Source: Diphasiastrum complanatum (Eukaryota; Streptophyta; Lycopodiopsida; Lycopodiales; Lycopodiaceae). From it: a stretch of DNA of 64,000 nucleotides. Within the stretch, counting starts at the first letter, position 1. The number at the start of each line of letters is the position of its first letter. The notes beneath the pieces were generated by a model. It did no database searches and was not told the origin of the DNA. It saw only the letters and a program-made list of their open reading frames with translations. A program made the translations under genes and the position numbers. Where the stretch lies: positions 8,815,456 through 8,879,455 of the forward strand of contig CM055102.1 in assembly GCA_029204225.1 (NCBI GenBank), given 5' to 3'. Shown here piece by piece: positions 34,501 to 46,200 of this stretch.

Positions 34501-35752
34501 AAGTATCAATTTGATCCTCTTAGTAAATCTGTGAGATTCCCAATTGTGGTGGGGTCTGCTACACTTACTTCGAAATAAGTGGTTTTCAAGGCTTCCCCGT
34601 GCCATGAATTCATAAACAAGAAGTCGCTGACTGCTTTCGGAGCAGTAGCCAACAAGTTTCACCAGATTTGGATGATACAGCTGACCAAGAAAATTGACTT
34701 CAGCCTGCAAAATACGAGAATGAAAAGAGAGGTAAGCACCCCTGCTAAAGCAATCATTACCTGTGGTTGTGATTAAGATCCTCAGTTCGTTAGTCTCTAT
34801 TATATTATAACGCAATGATTACCCATATCCACGATCATTCTCTTACAGCAATTGCAGCACATACTCCCAGAAAGGAATTCTGACTTACCAGCCACTCCCG
34901 GTGACCTTGTGAGCCTTCTATGTTTAACTGCTTAACAGCCACAACCAAGCCTGTTCCAGGTTTGACAGCTGCAGTCCCATTTTCCTCTATCCAGCCTTTG
35001 AAAACACTTCCAAAACCTCCTTCACCTAACAGGCTATCCGGTCGAAAATTTCGTGTAGCTTGTTTTAGGTCGTTGTAGGTGAAGACGCGTAGATAAGCTG
35101 CTTGTTTGACTTCTTCTGTCGATTTTCCAACAGAAGGATCACTTACTGGGGTATTTCCATCTGAGGGAGCTATATGTTGTGGTGGAGGTGATTTCCCGGG
35201 CCGAGGACTTAGGTTAGGCTGGCCTGTATAACACCAACAGGATAAAACTTTCATCCTTATACAGTATCTAGTATTATCTCAAAGATTGTCGCTGTTCGTA
35301 AACTGAAGACGGAGCAATTGCCATAGTCCTCCTTCTTAGAAAGATATTTGTGATCAAGAGCAGCAAGTCAGAAAGGGAGATCCCTCCTTGAACAAGCAAA
35401 TGACTTACGCAGATGCATTCGAATCTCACAAACATTTTTGCAGGCAATCAAGCACAGGGATGAATTTTTACAAACAATCTTGCGAGCAATCAACCTCGGT
35501 TTTGAGAATTGAGGAATGAATGTTACGTTAAGCAATGAAGCTCATGTTGCTTTTAATCCGCCGGCACTCGAAGCCGACTACATCTAAGTATGAATTATAA
35601 ATTCCAATCCGCTACACATAATTTGAGGGTGAAAATGCAATCTACTGAGAAATTTTCACTCATAAATAACCAGTGATTAGATAAGTCCGCGTACCTGGCT
35701 TCGGATCATCCGCAAGATCGCTAGAATTAGCCGTGATCCAACAATTGCCCAT
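16555..35752 (-). CDS. Receptor-like cytoplasmic kinase, RLCK-VII, PBL34/35/36-like
   Basis: Six exons, all with GT-AG introns and compatible phases: 35,752-35,695; 35,223-34,889; 34,704-34,569; 32,544-32,405; 32,108-31,985; 16,955-16,555. Sum 1,194 nt, 397 residues plus TGA, normal for the family. The start MGNC gives Gly2 for myristoylation and Cys4 for palmitoylation, so membrane-anchored. The Ser/Pro-rich head is followed by [13 protein letters not shown], Gly loop [17 protein letters not shown] (Lys), [12 protein letters not shown] (catalytic loop), DFGLAKDGP, and [11 protein letters not shown]. The closing [10 protein letters not shown] and [10 protein letters not shown] match PBL34-36, which act in immune and chitin signalling in Arabidopsis. 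Oddities: SDVYSF is NDVYGF here, and intron 5 is 15,029 bp, full of transposons. No stop or frameshift, so likely functional. Confidence 0.92.
16956..20698. other. Kinase intron 5, 3' part: non-coding
   Basis: No convincing coding sequence. A region around 18,560-19,370 is less AT-rich and contains AACCCTAAACCCTAAA (two telomere-type units, not an array) near 18,700. The stretch 19,380-20,698 may be the interior of the minus-oriented LTR element whose primer-binding site is at 20,699, but no gag or pol motif was seen. Confidence 0.5.
20699..21060 (-). repeat. LTR fragment with primer-binding site, minus orientation
   Basis: On the minus strand TGGTATCAGAGC (20,710-20,699) is the plant initiator-Met-tRNA primer-binding site. 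The LTR would lie at 20,711 and above. Its outer end was not found and no second LTR is seen. Confidence 0.45.
21090..22430 (+). pseudogene. Ty3/gypsy pol remnant: protease and reverse transcriptase
   Basis: Protease remnants in two frames ([31 protein letters not shown], like the usual LD.ILGMDW). The reverse transcriptase starts with [17 protein letters not shown] in a broken frame, then [34 protein letters not shown], and after a frameshift [23 protein letters not shown], where FLDD is the catalytic motif. It ends about 22,300-22,430, against a minus-strand copia remnant. Many stops and frameshifts. It lies in kinase intron 5, on the opposite strand to the kinase. Confidence 0.82.
22440..23810 (-). 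pseudogene. Ty1/copia gag and integrase remnant with internal deletion
   Basis: Minus strand. The gag start is near 23,716 ([20 protein letters not shown]). A CCHC zinc knuckle [14 protein letters not shown] lies near 23,060-23,020. Right after it comes integrase ([18 protein letters not shown], then [30 protein letters not shown]), so protease and the first part of integrase are missing. The gene is cut at about 22,440 after DLRKTSKL. The primer-binding site TGGTATCAAAGCC is at 23,808-23,796. Confidence 0.82.
23813..25116 (-). repeat. 5' LTR (1.3 kb) of the copia remnant
   Basis: On the plus strand it starts TGTTGG and ends CCAACA, a perfect short inverted terminus, 1,304 bp apart. In minus orientation it lies directly before the primer-binding site, separated by four bases, as expected for a 5' LTR. 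Its partner was lost with the truncation at 22,440. Confidence 0.75.
25345..26126 (-). repeat. Diverged, partial LTR of family X (see 58-62 kb)
   Basis: 25,357-25,610 aligns with 58,510-58,760, and 25,630-26,126 aligns with the reverse complement of 61,330-60,913. The minus-strand start is TGTTGTAAGGC (at 26,126). A short internal duplication AACTTGAAGCGGCCTTACAAC is present near 25,645-25,690. GGCGCC motifs of the younger copies appear here as GGCGCT and GGCACC. Confidence 0.7.
26240..26560 (+). pseudogene. LINE-type reverse transcriptase fragment
   Basis: Broken frames give [35 protein letters not shown] and [17 protein letters not shown] then [15 protein letters not shown]. The order NYR.I, HST.D...LR.I.ES and VDF.KAFD.VPR is that of non-LTR reverse transcriptase (catalytic Asp in FVDF). 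Only about 100 residues survive. Confidence 0.7.
26930..27045 (-). pseudogene. copia integrase C-terminal scrap
   Basis: On the minus strand [20 protein letters not shown], the typical post-integrase VGY.....YR.Y block. The flanks to about 27,340 may be more of the same element but are too decayed to read. Confidence 0.6.
27346..28145. other. Non-coding, possible LTR of the following gypsy remnant
   Basis: No coding signal. CTATATAAGGGCC near 27,839 is TATA-like and would suit an LTR promoter for the plus-strand gypsy remnant downstream, but no LTR ends were found. Confidence 0.3.
28146..28930 (+). repeat. Tandem duplication, 393-bp unit, in the gypsy gag region
   Basis: AACACACCTTTCCTATCAAT begins at 28,146 and again at 28,539, and the two units match over nearly their whole length, including TCTAGTGGTGAGCC and GATGCATGAGGAAGG. 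The copies differ at scattered sites, so the duplication is not recent. Confidence 0.9.
30620..30800. repeat. Short tandem repeat around ACACTTGGTCCAATG
   Basis: GACACGTGTCGTATGTTCATTGGGACACTTGGTCCAATGTATGAGT is followed about 75 bp later by GACATGGGTCATATGCTCACTGGGATACTTGGTCCAATGCGTGAGT (each quoted only to show the pairing of its parts). It lies in the non-coding insert of the gypsy remnant. Confidence 0.65.
31376..31984. other. Kinase intron 5, 5' part: non-coding
   Basis: Possible LTR-derived sequence next to the gypsy remnant, then unique sequence up to the kinase donor GTAAGAAT at 31,984. Nothing else seen. Confidence 0.45.
32545..34568. other. Kinase intron 3 (2.0 kb), non-coding
   Basis: Bounded by donor GTAAGTG and acceptor TTTTCAG on the minus strand. 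No transposon motif or coding signal was seen. Confidence 0.75.
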
Positions 35753-36330
35753 GAATTCGCAATTCCAGGACTCCCAGCTTAAAAACCTCATTTCTTTCAG
35801 GCATCCATTGTCAGGACTCAGAATCAGCTTCACAGGCTCACCTCATCCCACCCCAAGCTCTCACACACAAAATCAACACATCCGGAACACCATCCTCAAA
35901 CAAAACTAGCAAAAATCAAACAGCAACCGTCGTTTTTCCGAGGTTTCCAAAACAAATCCCCTTCCCCATCATCGAAGCTTTTGGGGAAAAGCTACAATGA
36001 CGAAGCCTTATTGGTGATCCTAGCTTAGTATTATAGAAACCTTAACAAGGGGCTATATCTGGACCGGCCAGGACTGCCTGTTTTCCATCATCGGCGTCAT
36101 CACTGGCATCATCACTACCCAATTTGCTTCATCGGATGATGCGATCCAGATTTCTTTACCGTCTTCCCTGCCGATCCCCCCTCCTCCCTGCCCCCTTTTC
36201 TCTCTCTCTCTCTCTCCCCCTCTCCCGATCCCCCCTCCTCCCTGCCCCCTTCTCTCTCTCTTTCTCTCTCCCCCCCCCCCCACCTCTCCCGTTCTGGCTA
36301 GTATTTAATGGCACACTATGACGTAAAGCT
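35753..36330 (-). promoter_or_regulatory. Kinase 5' flank with CT-rich tracts
   Basis: The start codon is at 35,752-35,750. Between 36,165 and 36,290 lie two near-copies of CCCCCTCCTCCCTGCCCCCTT followed by (CT)n and a C-run. CT/GA tracts are frequent in plant 5' UTRs and core promoters. The transcription start is not determined. Confidence 0.4.
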
Positions 36331-38359
36331 CGCCACCGTTGGATCTTCTCCCGAGCGTTGAGATTGATTTCATTCCCTCACGATCAGCGATTGAGACAAG
36401 TCCAAGTGGCAGGTCTGCCACCTGGCATAAATCTAAGCGACTAAGCTTCAAATTTTGCGTGCATTAAACCACCATCACCTTAGCACGGAATTTCTTACCC
36501 CCCTACCGCTTAGATTGCTGCCACGTGCGAGACTAGCAACGTGGACTAAATCGATGGTTTGTTCTCATGACGTCGGGGAAATCTGAACGGCAATCTGAGA
36601 ATCTAACGGTCTCGCGCTTCAAATAATCCCGTGACATAAATATACAAGTGGCCCCCCCCGCCCTCTCTCTCTCTCGTAAGCGTCACTCTCAAGCATGGCT
36701 GCAACCTGATAGTCTTAAGATTGAAAGAACAAACGTGGACCGTCGGATCCCATTCCTCGTCGCTCAGATCTCGACACGTTGCAGGAGTCTGTACGGTCCT
36801 TCGCTCTTTATCGGACCTTTCGAATTTTGCCAAATTTGTAGTTCCGCGTGGTACACGTGTTGTCATGTGAGTGGACTATAGGGCACGAGCAGACCGGCCC
36901 GTCAGGCACCCCTACCCCGCCTCCCTCCTTCCGCCTCGTTCACATTTCACAAGTTACTCGCCACAGGTTCAGTTGAAGGGCGCAGCATCCTTCAAATGCG
37001 CCCTTCAAATTCAAAATGAAGGGTCTCATTATTTAGCGTCCTTCCGCTGATACGCTAGCGCATCTACACCTGTCTCATCCACCCTTCAAAGTTGAGAGGC
37101 AAGTTTCATGAAGGACCATCAAATAGCATTTGGTGGTATTTCTTTCACTTTCTTTGAAAGACGAGAGGCTTTTGAAGGGCAATGCATTGCAGCCTGCAAT
37201 TTCCAAGCTCTTCATCCTGAGGTACGGCTTCCTTTCGAGGAGGTTAGTGGATCAATGCCACGTGGCAAGATAGAGCATACAAATGATGACTTTTTTTGTA
37301 GTCAAATGTTGACCCTCTAAAAAGTAGAAGGCGTCGGACTTGACTGGAAAGGCTTGGAAGGCTTGACTGGAAAGGCTTGGAAGAAGCTTCATTTTCTTGA
37401 GAATGCAATAGTCAAACTTTGAAAACTTAATCTATACAATTTCTTGAGGCCTTGAATGCTGTGCTCCAAAAACCTACAAACCCTTAAGAGCTCATTTTAA
37501 AATTACATATTCATCTATTAAATTTTTATAGTTGTAAGTTTTTAAAGCCTACTAATTTAAAGAGCTGATACTTTTTTAAAGTGTTGTAAAAAAGCTTGTA
37601 GGTTTTAATTTGCGGAAAGGGCATTAGGCGTAGAAGCTACAACTAAGCAGGGGCCTCAATGCAGCCTTCAACAGCTTATAGCCTTCAACGACCGCTTCAA
37701 CCTTCAGCCTTCAACCTACACCCTTCAACGGCCCACAGGCCTTTGAGCAATGGCTTCAGCCTTCAGCCACCCTCTCCTCTCCTCTCCTCTCCTCTCTCTC
37801 TCCCATGGTCATTGAGACATTGTTATTTAAGTGTTAAAACTAAGACCCATAGGTTTTTTTAGCCCAACTTTGAAACAAACCTACAAATTTTAAAAGCAGT
37901 AGGTGTTTTAGTAGATTAAAAAGATGATTTTTCGCGAGCACTGCTTGAAGGTAAATAGTGGCCAAGAACAATTCTTATACAGGTTGCCAATCGAATATAT
38001 TGTGTGCTCAAGTTTGTAGTTTTTAAAAACAATCAAATAGTAGTCTACAATGTGTTTTCAAGTTGTAATCCATAATCATGCACTAATTTTTGCATGTAGG
38101 TGTCATGGAAACTCATGCTAAGCATTTCATGATCATAAAAGCCCTTTCCATAGCATCATCAGACTTAAAAGCCAGTGCAGTCTATTTTTTGCTAAATATG
38201 TAATTTTGAATTGAAAGACTGAGGATTATGTATTATGGAATGTGTTGGCCAAAGGACATTCTACCCAGTTCGACTTTCCAAAACAATTTAGGCTAGACAA
38301 AAATTCTAGAAATCCTTACCATGCATAATGTCCTCTACTCTCGATACTTTCCATAAATT
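36331..38359. other. Non-coding intergenic sequence
   Basis: Less AT-rich up to about 36,950, with a short CT run at 36,660-36,680. CCTTCAACC- and CCTTCAGCC-type phrases recur at 37,655-37,770, followed by (CCTCT)n at 37,775-37,800. No supported gene. Confidence 0.45.
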
Positions 38360-38481
38360 GTAATGGCCATTGGGAGGGCCATTAGCATAAATAATCCGGG
38401 ACCCGACAGTGAGTGGTGGAGGCCACGAGCTGCTCGATGACTGGATTATTTATGGTAATGGTCTGACCAAATGGCCATTAC
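38360..38481. repeat. Long imperfect hairpin (~38-bp arms)
   Basis: GTAATGGCCATTGGGAGGGC..CATAAATAATCC (38,360-38,397) pairs with GGATTATTTATGG..GGCCATTAC (38,443-38,481) with only a few mismatches and a ~45-nt loop. It could be a small foldback transposon or part of a hairpin transcript. Confidence 0.65.
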
Positions 38482-38592
38482 CGTGCATAAATGGTTTTCA
38501 CCCTATTTTTGAGCTGACTTTTTCGGTCTCATGCACAGTCACAGGGACCACTCATTGTTCCATAATCTTCTACGATATGGGGCGTCTCTATC

Positions 38593-38597
<5 letters not shown>

Positions 38598-38667
<70 letters not shown>
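38598..38667. repeat. (CT)n microsatellite, ~70 bp
   Basis: An uninterrupted CT run. The Ser-Leu repeat predicted from it is an artefact. Confidence 0.97.
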
Positions 38668-38671
<4 letters not shown>

Positions 38672-40234
38672 TAAAGGCAGAGCAGCCGAGGCCCAATATT
38701 ATGCAAAATAATATAGGGTTTGGGCCTTAAAATGAGGTGAAAGGCAATTACGAGATTTTAAAAACTATTTACAATGAAAGCACTTCAAAGTGTATAATAA
38801 TGAACAATGATAGCTAAGGCATACAAATATTACCTCTACAATCATCGCATGTTATGGAATAAAACGATGCTGATGGTTTGGATACTTTGGTAGGCTGTAC
38901 TTTGAATAATGATGCTTGCATTACATAACTTTTTGGCATTGCCTTGCAAAATCCAATACCATGCATTCAAGTTGGTCGATAGAGTTTATGCAAAAGTCAA
39001 CATTAAAGTCAAAGCCTTACAAAAGTCTTTCATGTTGCTAGTAAGGACTTTGTTGCAAAGACTTGGCCCTTTGAATGCACTTCTATATGCGAGTTCCCTT
39101 TTTTTTTCATGCATGCATGTCCATAGTTTAGATGCACCTATATATGCAAGTCATAAATGGCAAAAACTTCATGCCTCTCTTGTTTTCTTGCATGCATGCC
39201 TAGGCTCTCAACCCACATGATGTACCAACATTGTCACCAGCGACTATCATCATACAAAGCTACTTGCATTCACAAAATCATTTCATATCTGTTTTTTTTA
39301 CTGTTTTCATACCTTTACACATGCACATAGTTCAATTCTTAAACAAGAATAGGAAATGCTAACCCCCTATGCCACATTTAGAAGACAACTAGTATTTGAA
39401 CATAGCTACTTACCTTACATCCAATGTTAAAGAATCACATTTTTTATTCAAGAAAGTTTTGGCAAGGCCTCTGTGGTACACGACAATGTTGTTGTTTCTA
39501 TTTTATTTTCGTACTGTAAGGTTTACTCAAGTATCGTTTCCATTCTTGCACAAACAACATCAAGCTAATATCAAAAGTGTTCATTCACAATATGGGTGGG
39601 AACAACACTACGAGTTGGCCATGCACCACTACAACATTCTGGTTTTGTTCTAAGGCATGGACAATAGGGTGTGGCATGGCCAAATTATGGGGCCACAATG
39701 GCTACAAATTTAATGGCCAAGGCCATGGATCTTGTGCGACGACAAGATACTACAATTTAGTTTGCAATGCAATGGAGTTGGTAAAAATCTTCCATCTACA
39801 TATTACATGCTATTTTTCGCGAATGACAAATTAATATATTTGAACATACTTATCGAAGACAACTATCTAATGTAGAAGCCCTAAATATGAAGAAATATCT
39901 ATCAAAGAAAGCATTCAAATATAAAGTGTCGAAGCCCATATACACACATTTTGTCAACCTTCGAACTTATGAGCTTGAAGGATGATCTTTAATTGAAGAC
40001 ACTCCTAATTAAAAGGCACCTATTCTAAAGACCCAATTGAATTCACTTGATCCACTATCGAAGAGTTGCAAATAAAGAATATTTTGAGATGAGTCGGATA
40101 GTTTGAGCCTTATCCTTTGTCTGTGCGAATTTGCATGTAAATATGCAGACTGCGTGACAACGTCAGTAAATATGCAGCATGAATGGAGGCAGATTAAAAT
40201 GGGATTTAGGAGAGCTAGAGGGAATAAATCCAAC
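38668..40234. other. Non-coding, lower part probably the 3' LTR of the copia remnant
   Basis: No supported gene in 38,668-39,860. The sequence directly below 40,235 should be the 3' LTR of the minus-strand copia element (starts TGTTGGATTT on the minus strand at 40,235, just after a G-run). Its other end was not located. Confidence 0.45.
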
Positions 40235-43215
40235 ACCCCCCCTTAATTTGGATCCATGAATGCCTTGATCTTCAGACTGAGCAATGCACAAAATCTGTTG
40301 TGTGCATTAAGACTGAGTGCTTTCGTGAAGATGTTAGCAACCATGTCCTGCGTTCTACAGTACGTTAGGCTTACCTCTCTGTTGAGAACCTTGCCCCTGA
40401 TGTAGTGATAACTGATCTCAATGTGCTTACTCCTAGAATGAAATCTAGGGTTGGCCGATAAGGCAACAACACTTTGATTATCACAAAATAAAATTGTAGG
40501 GTTATTCTGATACAGATTGATGTCTGACAGCAAATTTCTCAACCAAAACGCTTCCTTAATAGATTGAGAAGCAGCAATATATTTTGCTTCAGTAGAAGAA
40601 AGTGCAATAGAGGTTTGCTTACGACTGTTCCATGAAATAGGACCATCGTTAAAGAAGAGTATAAATCCAGATGTGGACTTATGACTATCTGCATCTCCTC
40701 TCCAACTTGCATCAAAATAGCCACTGAGCTGATGAAGATTGTCGTTGCTGACATCTCCATAGCAGATGCACTGGTCCATGGTAGCTCGAATATATCTCAT
40801 GACTCGAATAAGAGCCTTCCCATATATTGGCTGTGAGCTTACAGGAAAAGAAAAAACTGGTCTTGTATAGACCATTGCGTACATGAGAGATCCAAGTATC
40901 GATCGATACGGATATTCTCTCATCTGCTCCTCTTCCTACTTGGTCTAGGGACATTGGTCCTTTGACAAATGCAGGCCTGGATCCATTGGTGAGTGAGCTA
41001 ATTTACAATTCATCAAATTGTATCTGTTAAGAACATTATGAAGATACATTTGTTGAGTGATGTAAATCAATCGATTTGCTCTGTCTCTGTGGATTTGAAT
41101 TCCAAGACAAAAGTGAGCTTCGTCCAGATTAGTCATGTCGAATTCTAAGAACAACATCTTTTTTGCATCCTTGACCATTTTGGTATTGTTCCTGAAGAGC
41201 AACGTATCATCAACATACAAGGTGATGATAATGAAGAATTGCTGCACTGACTTTGAATAAACATTGCAATCAGCAATGCTTGGTTTGAATCCTTGTTCAA
41301 TGAGGAATGTGTTGATCCTCTGAAACCAAGCTCTGGCGGACTGTTCCAACGTACAGTGCTTTGTGGAGTTTACAGACATGATTTTTCATGCCTTCCAGAA
41401 TGTATCCTTCGGGCTGGATCATGTAGATATCTTCTTGTATGACTTCATTCAGATAGGCTATTTGTACATCAAGTTGATGTACTTCAAGGTGGGCAGCTGC
41501 AGCATAAGACAAGAGCATTTGGATCAACGAATGTTTGACGACTGGAGTGAAAGTCTCACTGTAGTCGACATTTGGGATCTGGGTGAATCCTCGTGCTACT
41601 AGTCTAGCCTTCCTTCAATCAATTGCTCCGTTGGCATTATATTTGACCTTAAAGATCCATTTGCAATCAATAATATTGCAGCCAATAGAAGCTTTGACTA
41701 ATGACCATGTCTGATTCTTGATCAGAGAAGAATACTCTCTGTCCAGGGCTTCTCTCTAGAGATCAGAGTCTGGTTGGCTGAGTGCCTCTTCGAATGTTGT
41801 CGGTTTCTACATTAAGAGACAGGCAGACTCAGGAGTATACCTTGTGGGCTATGTGCACACTCGGCTTGATCTTCTAGGAGGATTCGATTGATGAACCGCT
41901 CCTGGGACTTGTTGTTGGGTAGCAGCAAGATCTTCGTCTGCTTCGTTGTCTCGAAGTGGGTTGACAATAGACACACCTGAGCCAGAAGCTTGGACTGTCG
42001 TGTCAATGGCAGGATATGTAGGTTCTTCTTGAACAATATCCTTGCCTTTGAGGTCGACGAATTGATCCTCGATAAAGACTGTATCCCGGCTATACAAGAT
42101 TTGCTGGGTATCAGGATCATACAGCTTGTAGGTGTTATCAAACGAAGTATATCCGATCAGGATGGTCTTGAGACCTTAAAAGTCCAATTTCTTCCTTGTG
42201 CCTTTTGGGATCTGCGCATAGGCAATGCACCCGAACACTCTTAGGTTCTTCAAAGAAGGCTTAGAGCCTATCCACACCTCGTGGGGTGTCTTGTCTGAGA
42301 GGGCCTTGGTCGAACATCTGTTCTGGAGGTAAGCTGTAGTGGAGACAACTTCAGCCCAGAATCTCTTGGGCAACAATGCATGCGATAGCATACACTTAGC
42401 AGATTCGACCAGAGTACAGTTCTTCTTCTCAGCTAAGCCATTAGACTGAGGACTGTAAGGAGTGATGAATTGCTGCTCAATGCCTTGGCTTTGGCAGTAC
42501 TCCTTAAACCCGACAGAGATATATTCTCCACCTTTGATTGACCCTAGGGCCTTGATCATCCTTCCAGTCTCCTTTTCTGCACGCTCCTTGAAGATTCTGA
42601 AGCAATTGAAGGCTTCTGATTTTTTCTTTATGAAATACACCATCGTCCTTCGAGAGAATTCGTCAATAAAGATTATAAAATACTTGGCATCCTTCAACAA
42701 AGGATTTTTCATTGGGCCACAAATATCTGAATATACAACATCTAGTAATCTTCTAGCAATATGCCGATGGCTTGACTTAAATGGTTTCCTAGTCTGTTTA
42801 CCAACTAGACAGTCTTGACAGACAGGTAACTCGTCTTTTTCGCGAGGATAGTCGAGATCAAGAACAATAGATTGTCTAGACATTCGTTGTACAACAACAT
42901 GATCTAAATGACCAAGTCTATAATGCCAAAGTAAACCTTTATTTGAATGAATTGAAGTATTGAGCGAGTGTTAGGGTCTTGCATGTCCTATCAACTATTT
43001 TACACTGATCACATTCGAATTCTACTCTGTGTCCTAGATCTGTGATTCTGCTTATAGAGAGTAGAATCGTAAATAACTTTGGTACATACAGGACTTTTGA
43101 GAGTAGCTTAGACTGATCATTTGCAAAGCATAATCTTACAGTGCCTCACCTTTAGTAGCTTGTGTGCTATTGTCGCCAATGACGGATCGTCTAGAACAGA
43201 TCATATGATTGATCG
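40235..43215 (-). pseudogene. Ty1/copia pol remnant: protease end, integrase, reverse transcriptase, RNase H
   Basis: Minus strand. Protease remnants DHMICSRRSVIGDN and VLYVPKLF (43,215-43,030), pre-integrase WHYRLGHLDHVVVQRM, then CQDCLVGKQTRKPF and integrase with SDICGP (first Asp), GSIKGGEY where RSDNGGEF is normal (second Asp lost), and GLAEKKN (Glu). After a stop: LIGYTSFDNTYKLY. The reverse transcriptase is in pieces (LDVQIAYLNEVIQEDIYM; then TLYVDDTLLF at about 41,215). RNase H has ISWNSRKQTSIALSSTEAKY and RSKHIEISYHYIRG, ending at 40,243. The polypurine tract AAATTAAGGGGGGG precedes the LTR start at 40,235. The 5' part is cut at the gypsy junction. Confidence 0.88.
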
Positions 43216-43249
43216 CCCAAGGCCAGCCAAGGGAGGTCACTATCATTCA

Positions 43250-46200
43250 GAGACAAATATCGTGAGATGGATAGATGCATTAGCAACTATTGATTGCTAG
43301 GCATGTCAATATGAATCAGATCCAGAACTGAGTACATCTTCACCCAAATGTTACACTATGGACACACCAATCACATTTGGGGTGAATATGATAAACGTAG
43401 CATGGCTGTCAGCGGAGCCGATTGAGAACCTAGTGGACGATGATCTAGTCCCTTGGCAACATGCTCTAACTTATAATAAGGAGATTGAGCTGAATGATGA
43501 ACAAGTCCTACACCACATGGACCCAGATCGTTATGGAACCAAGAAGGTACCAGCTCAACCACCACAAAGGTCTGCTATGGCGAAAGTCTCAAGGATCGAT
43601 CCACCCAAGGCACCTGCGAATAAGAAGAATCAGTTGAAGCAATGCTACAACCAGGTGATCCGATGGAGTGACCTACCCGAAGAGGCAATAGCTACAGTAG
43701 ACGTTGATATTCGCAACCATGAGGCGAACGTCACAGCAGTCTCAAAGAAAGACAATTAGGATGAACCCACCAAAATGACAAAAAAGAGCAAAAATAAGGT
43801 GTTGGATTCCTTGAAGTCAATCAAGTTGGACTCAGATACAGCGTCATCTTCTACACAGGTGACAGAAAATAAAAAAATGACTAGTCGGGCCAAGATCAAT
43901 ATGCTGAAAGAGGAATCTCGACGAGCTTTAGTTCACGAGAAGCCTGATACTTTCAAGAATTATACATTGGACGACGTGCTAATCATGATGCTGCAAGACC
44001 AACGAGAACCTGATCAAAGTCAGGCACCAGCAGAACAAGTCTTCGAGCGACCTGCGCGAACACAACCAATGAATCTTGCGGAACCAGGAGAAGAAGAAAG
44101 GATAGTGTATGTGGGAGAGCAGTTAACACCCACGCAGTTCAAGAGACTACGATCCTTGTTGGTGGAATATAAAGATTGTTTTGCCTGGAGCTATAGAGAT
44201 CTAAAGGGCATTCCGCCAAGAGTAGTCCAACACACCATATCTTTGGTGGACGGAACACTCCCCAAGGTAAGTCGTTACTACCGCTGCAACCCGAATTATA
44301 CATAACTGATCAAGCAAGAGTTGCATAAGCTTATGGATGCAGATTTCATTTACGAAATCGAGCACACGGAATGGGTATCGCCGATAGTTATAGTATCCAA
44401 GAAGAATGGCAAAATACGGATCTGTGTGAATCTGAAGACGCTTAATGCAGTCACCAAAAAGGACCATTTCTCTTTACCATTTACGAAAGCCTATAGTTTT
44501 CTAGACGGCTTCAGCGGCTACAACCAGGTGAAAATAGCCCCCAGGACCAGCACAAGACAACATTCGCCACGGAATGGGGAACTTATGCCTATAAAGTGAT
44601 GCCATTCGGACTCTGCAATGTCCCAAGCACTTTCCAGCGAGTCATGCAGGCGGCATTCAAAGATTGTGCATGGACCATATTCAGAACACTTATCCAATTT
44701 GGAGAAGGTGCTACAAAAATGCCGCCAATACCAGATCTCCCTAAATCTAGAAAAATGTCAATTATGGGTGATACATGGCTTGATACTCGGCCATATAGTG
44801 TCAAGACACGGGATCGCCACAGATCTATCAAAGATCAGGATCATTATTGATCTACCACCATCGGGGACGATCCGCGAGGTCTACATTTTCATGGGTCATG
44901 CTAACTATTATAGGATCTTCATTCTTGATTTTGCGGAGTTAGCCAGACCAATTTACAAGCTCACAACGGATCCACATTGGAATGAGGAAGCTCTAAAGGC
45001 TTTTCAGAAGATTAAGTATGCATTGGTCTCAGCACGAATCTTACGACCACCCAATTGGTCCATTGAGTTCCACGTGCATACGGACGCATCGAAGTATGCA
45101 GTTAGAGCAGTCTTAACCCAGCCAGGTGAACACAAAAAGGATTTTCCAATCCGATTTGCAAGCCGACAGCTCAGTGATACCGAAATGAATTATTCAACCA
45201 TAGAGCGGGAAGCACTGGCAATGATTTATGCGGTTAAGAAGTTTTGACACTATTTGATGGCCACACATTTTGCTTTTTATACGGACCATCAGCCCTTGCT
45301 ATATCTCGTTAATAAAACTTGCAACACCGGGAGAATCACCAGATGTCTCCTTCTGTTGTTGGAATTTGATTTTCAGATAGTAGTTCGCAAGGGAAAACAA
45401 CGCTACATGACAGATCATGTGTCAGGAATCAAGGGCAACCCAACCTGACAATGAGTTGGCAGATGCTATCTTATTTTATGTGGATACAGTACCAGAATGG
45501 GCTGCCGACATTGTTGAATATCTAATGCGGGGCCAACTAGACAAATCACTACCAAAGGCGGAACAACAGAAATTGATCTTGAAGGCTAGACCTTATCAGC
45601 TGATTTCCGGCTAGTTGTACTGAAGAGGTCCAGACGAAATTATTTGACAGTGTATTCTTTCTCATGAGACCACCCAGATCATTTCGCTTTCACATGAAGG
45701 CATGGGTGGAGGTCATTTTGCATCTGACATTATAGTTCGCAAGATCCTACAATCAGGATGTTGGTGGCCAACGATTCATAAAGATACGGAGGAATACTTG
45801 AAAAAGTGCGATGTATGTCAAAGGGCAAGGAGACCAACGAGATTGAACTATGATCTACTACACCCAGTCTTAGCCCAAGCACCATTCGAAAAATGGGGAT
45901 TGGATTATATTGGTCCAATTCACCCTGCAGCAAGGAGTTCCTAGGCTCGATACATAATTGTAGCCAGAGACTACCTCACCAAATGGGTCGAAGCCAAGGC
46001 AGTAAGAGTAGCTGATGCTAGAACCACTGCCAAGTTCCTTTGTGAAAATATCATTGTGTGTTGCGGATGCCCGGTGGAACTAGTCAGTGATCGCGGAAGC
46101 CATTTCATTAACGAGACCATCAAGGTCTTGTTGGAGGAATTCTTCGTGATCCACAGAACTAGTACGCCATATTATCCTCGTGGTAATGGGCAAGCAGAAT

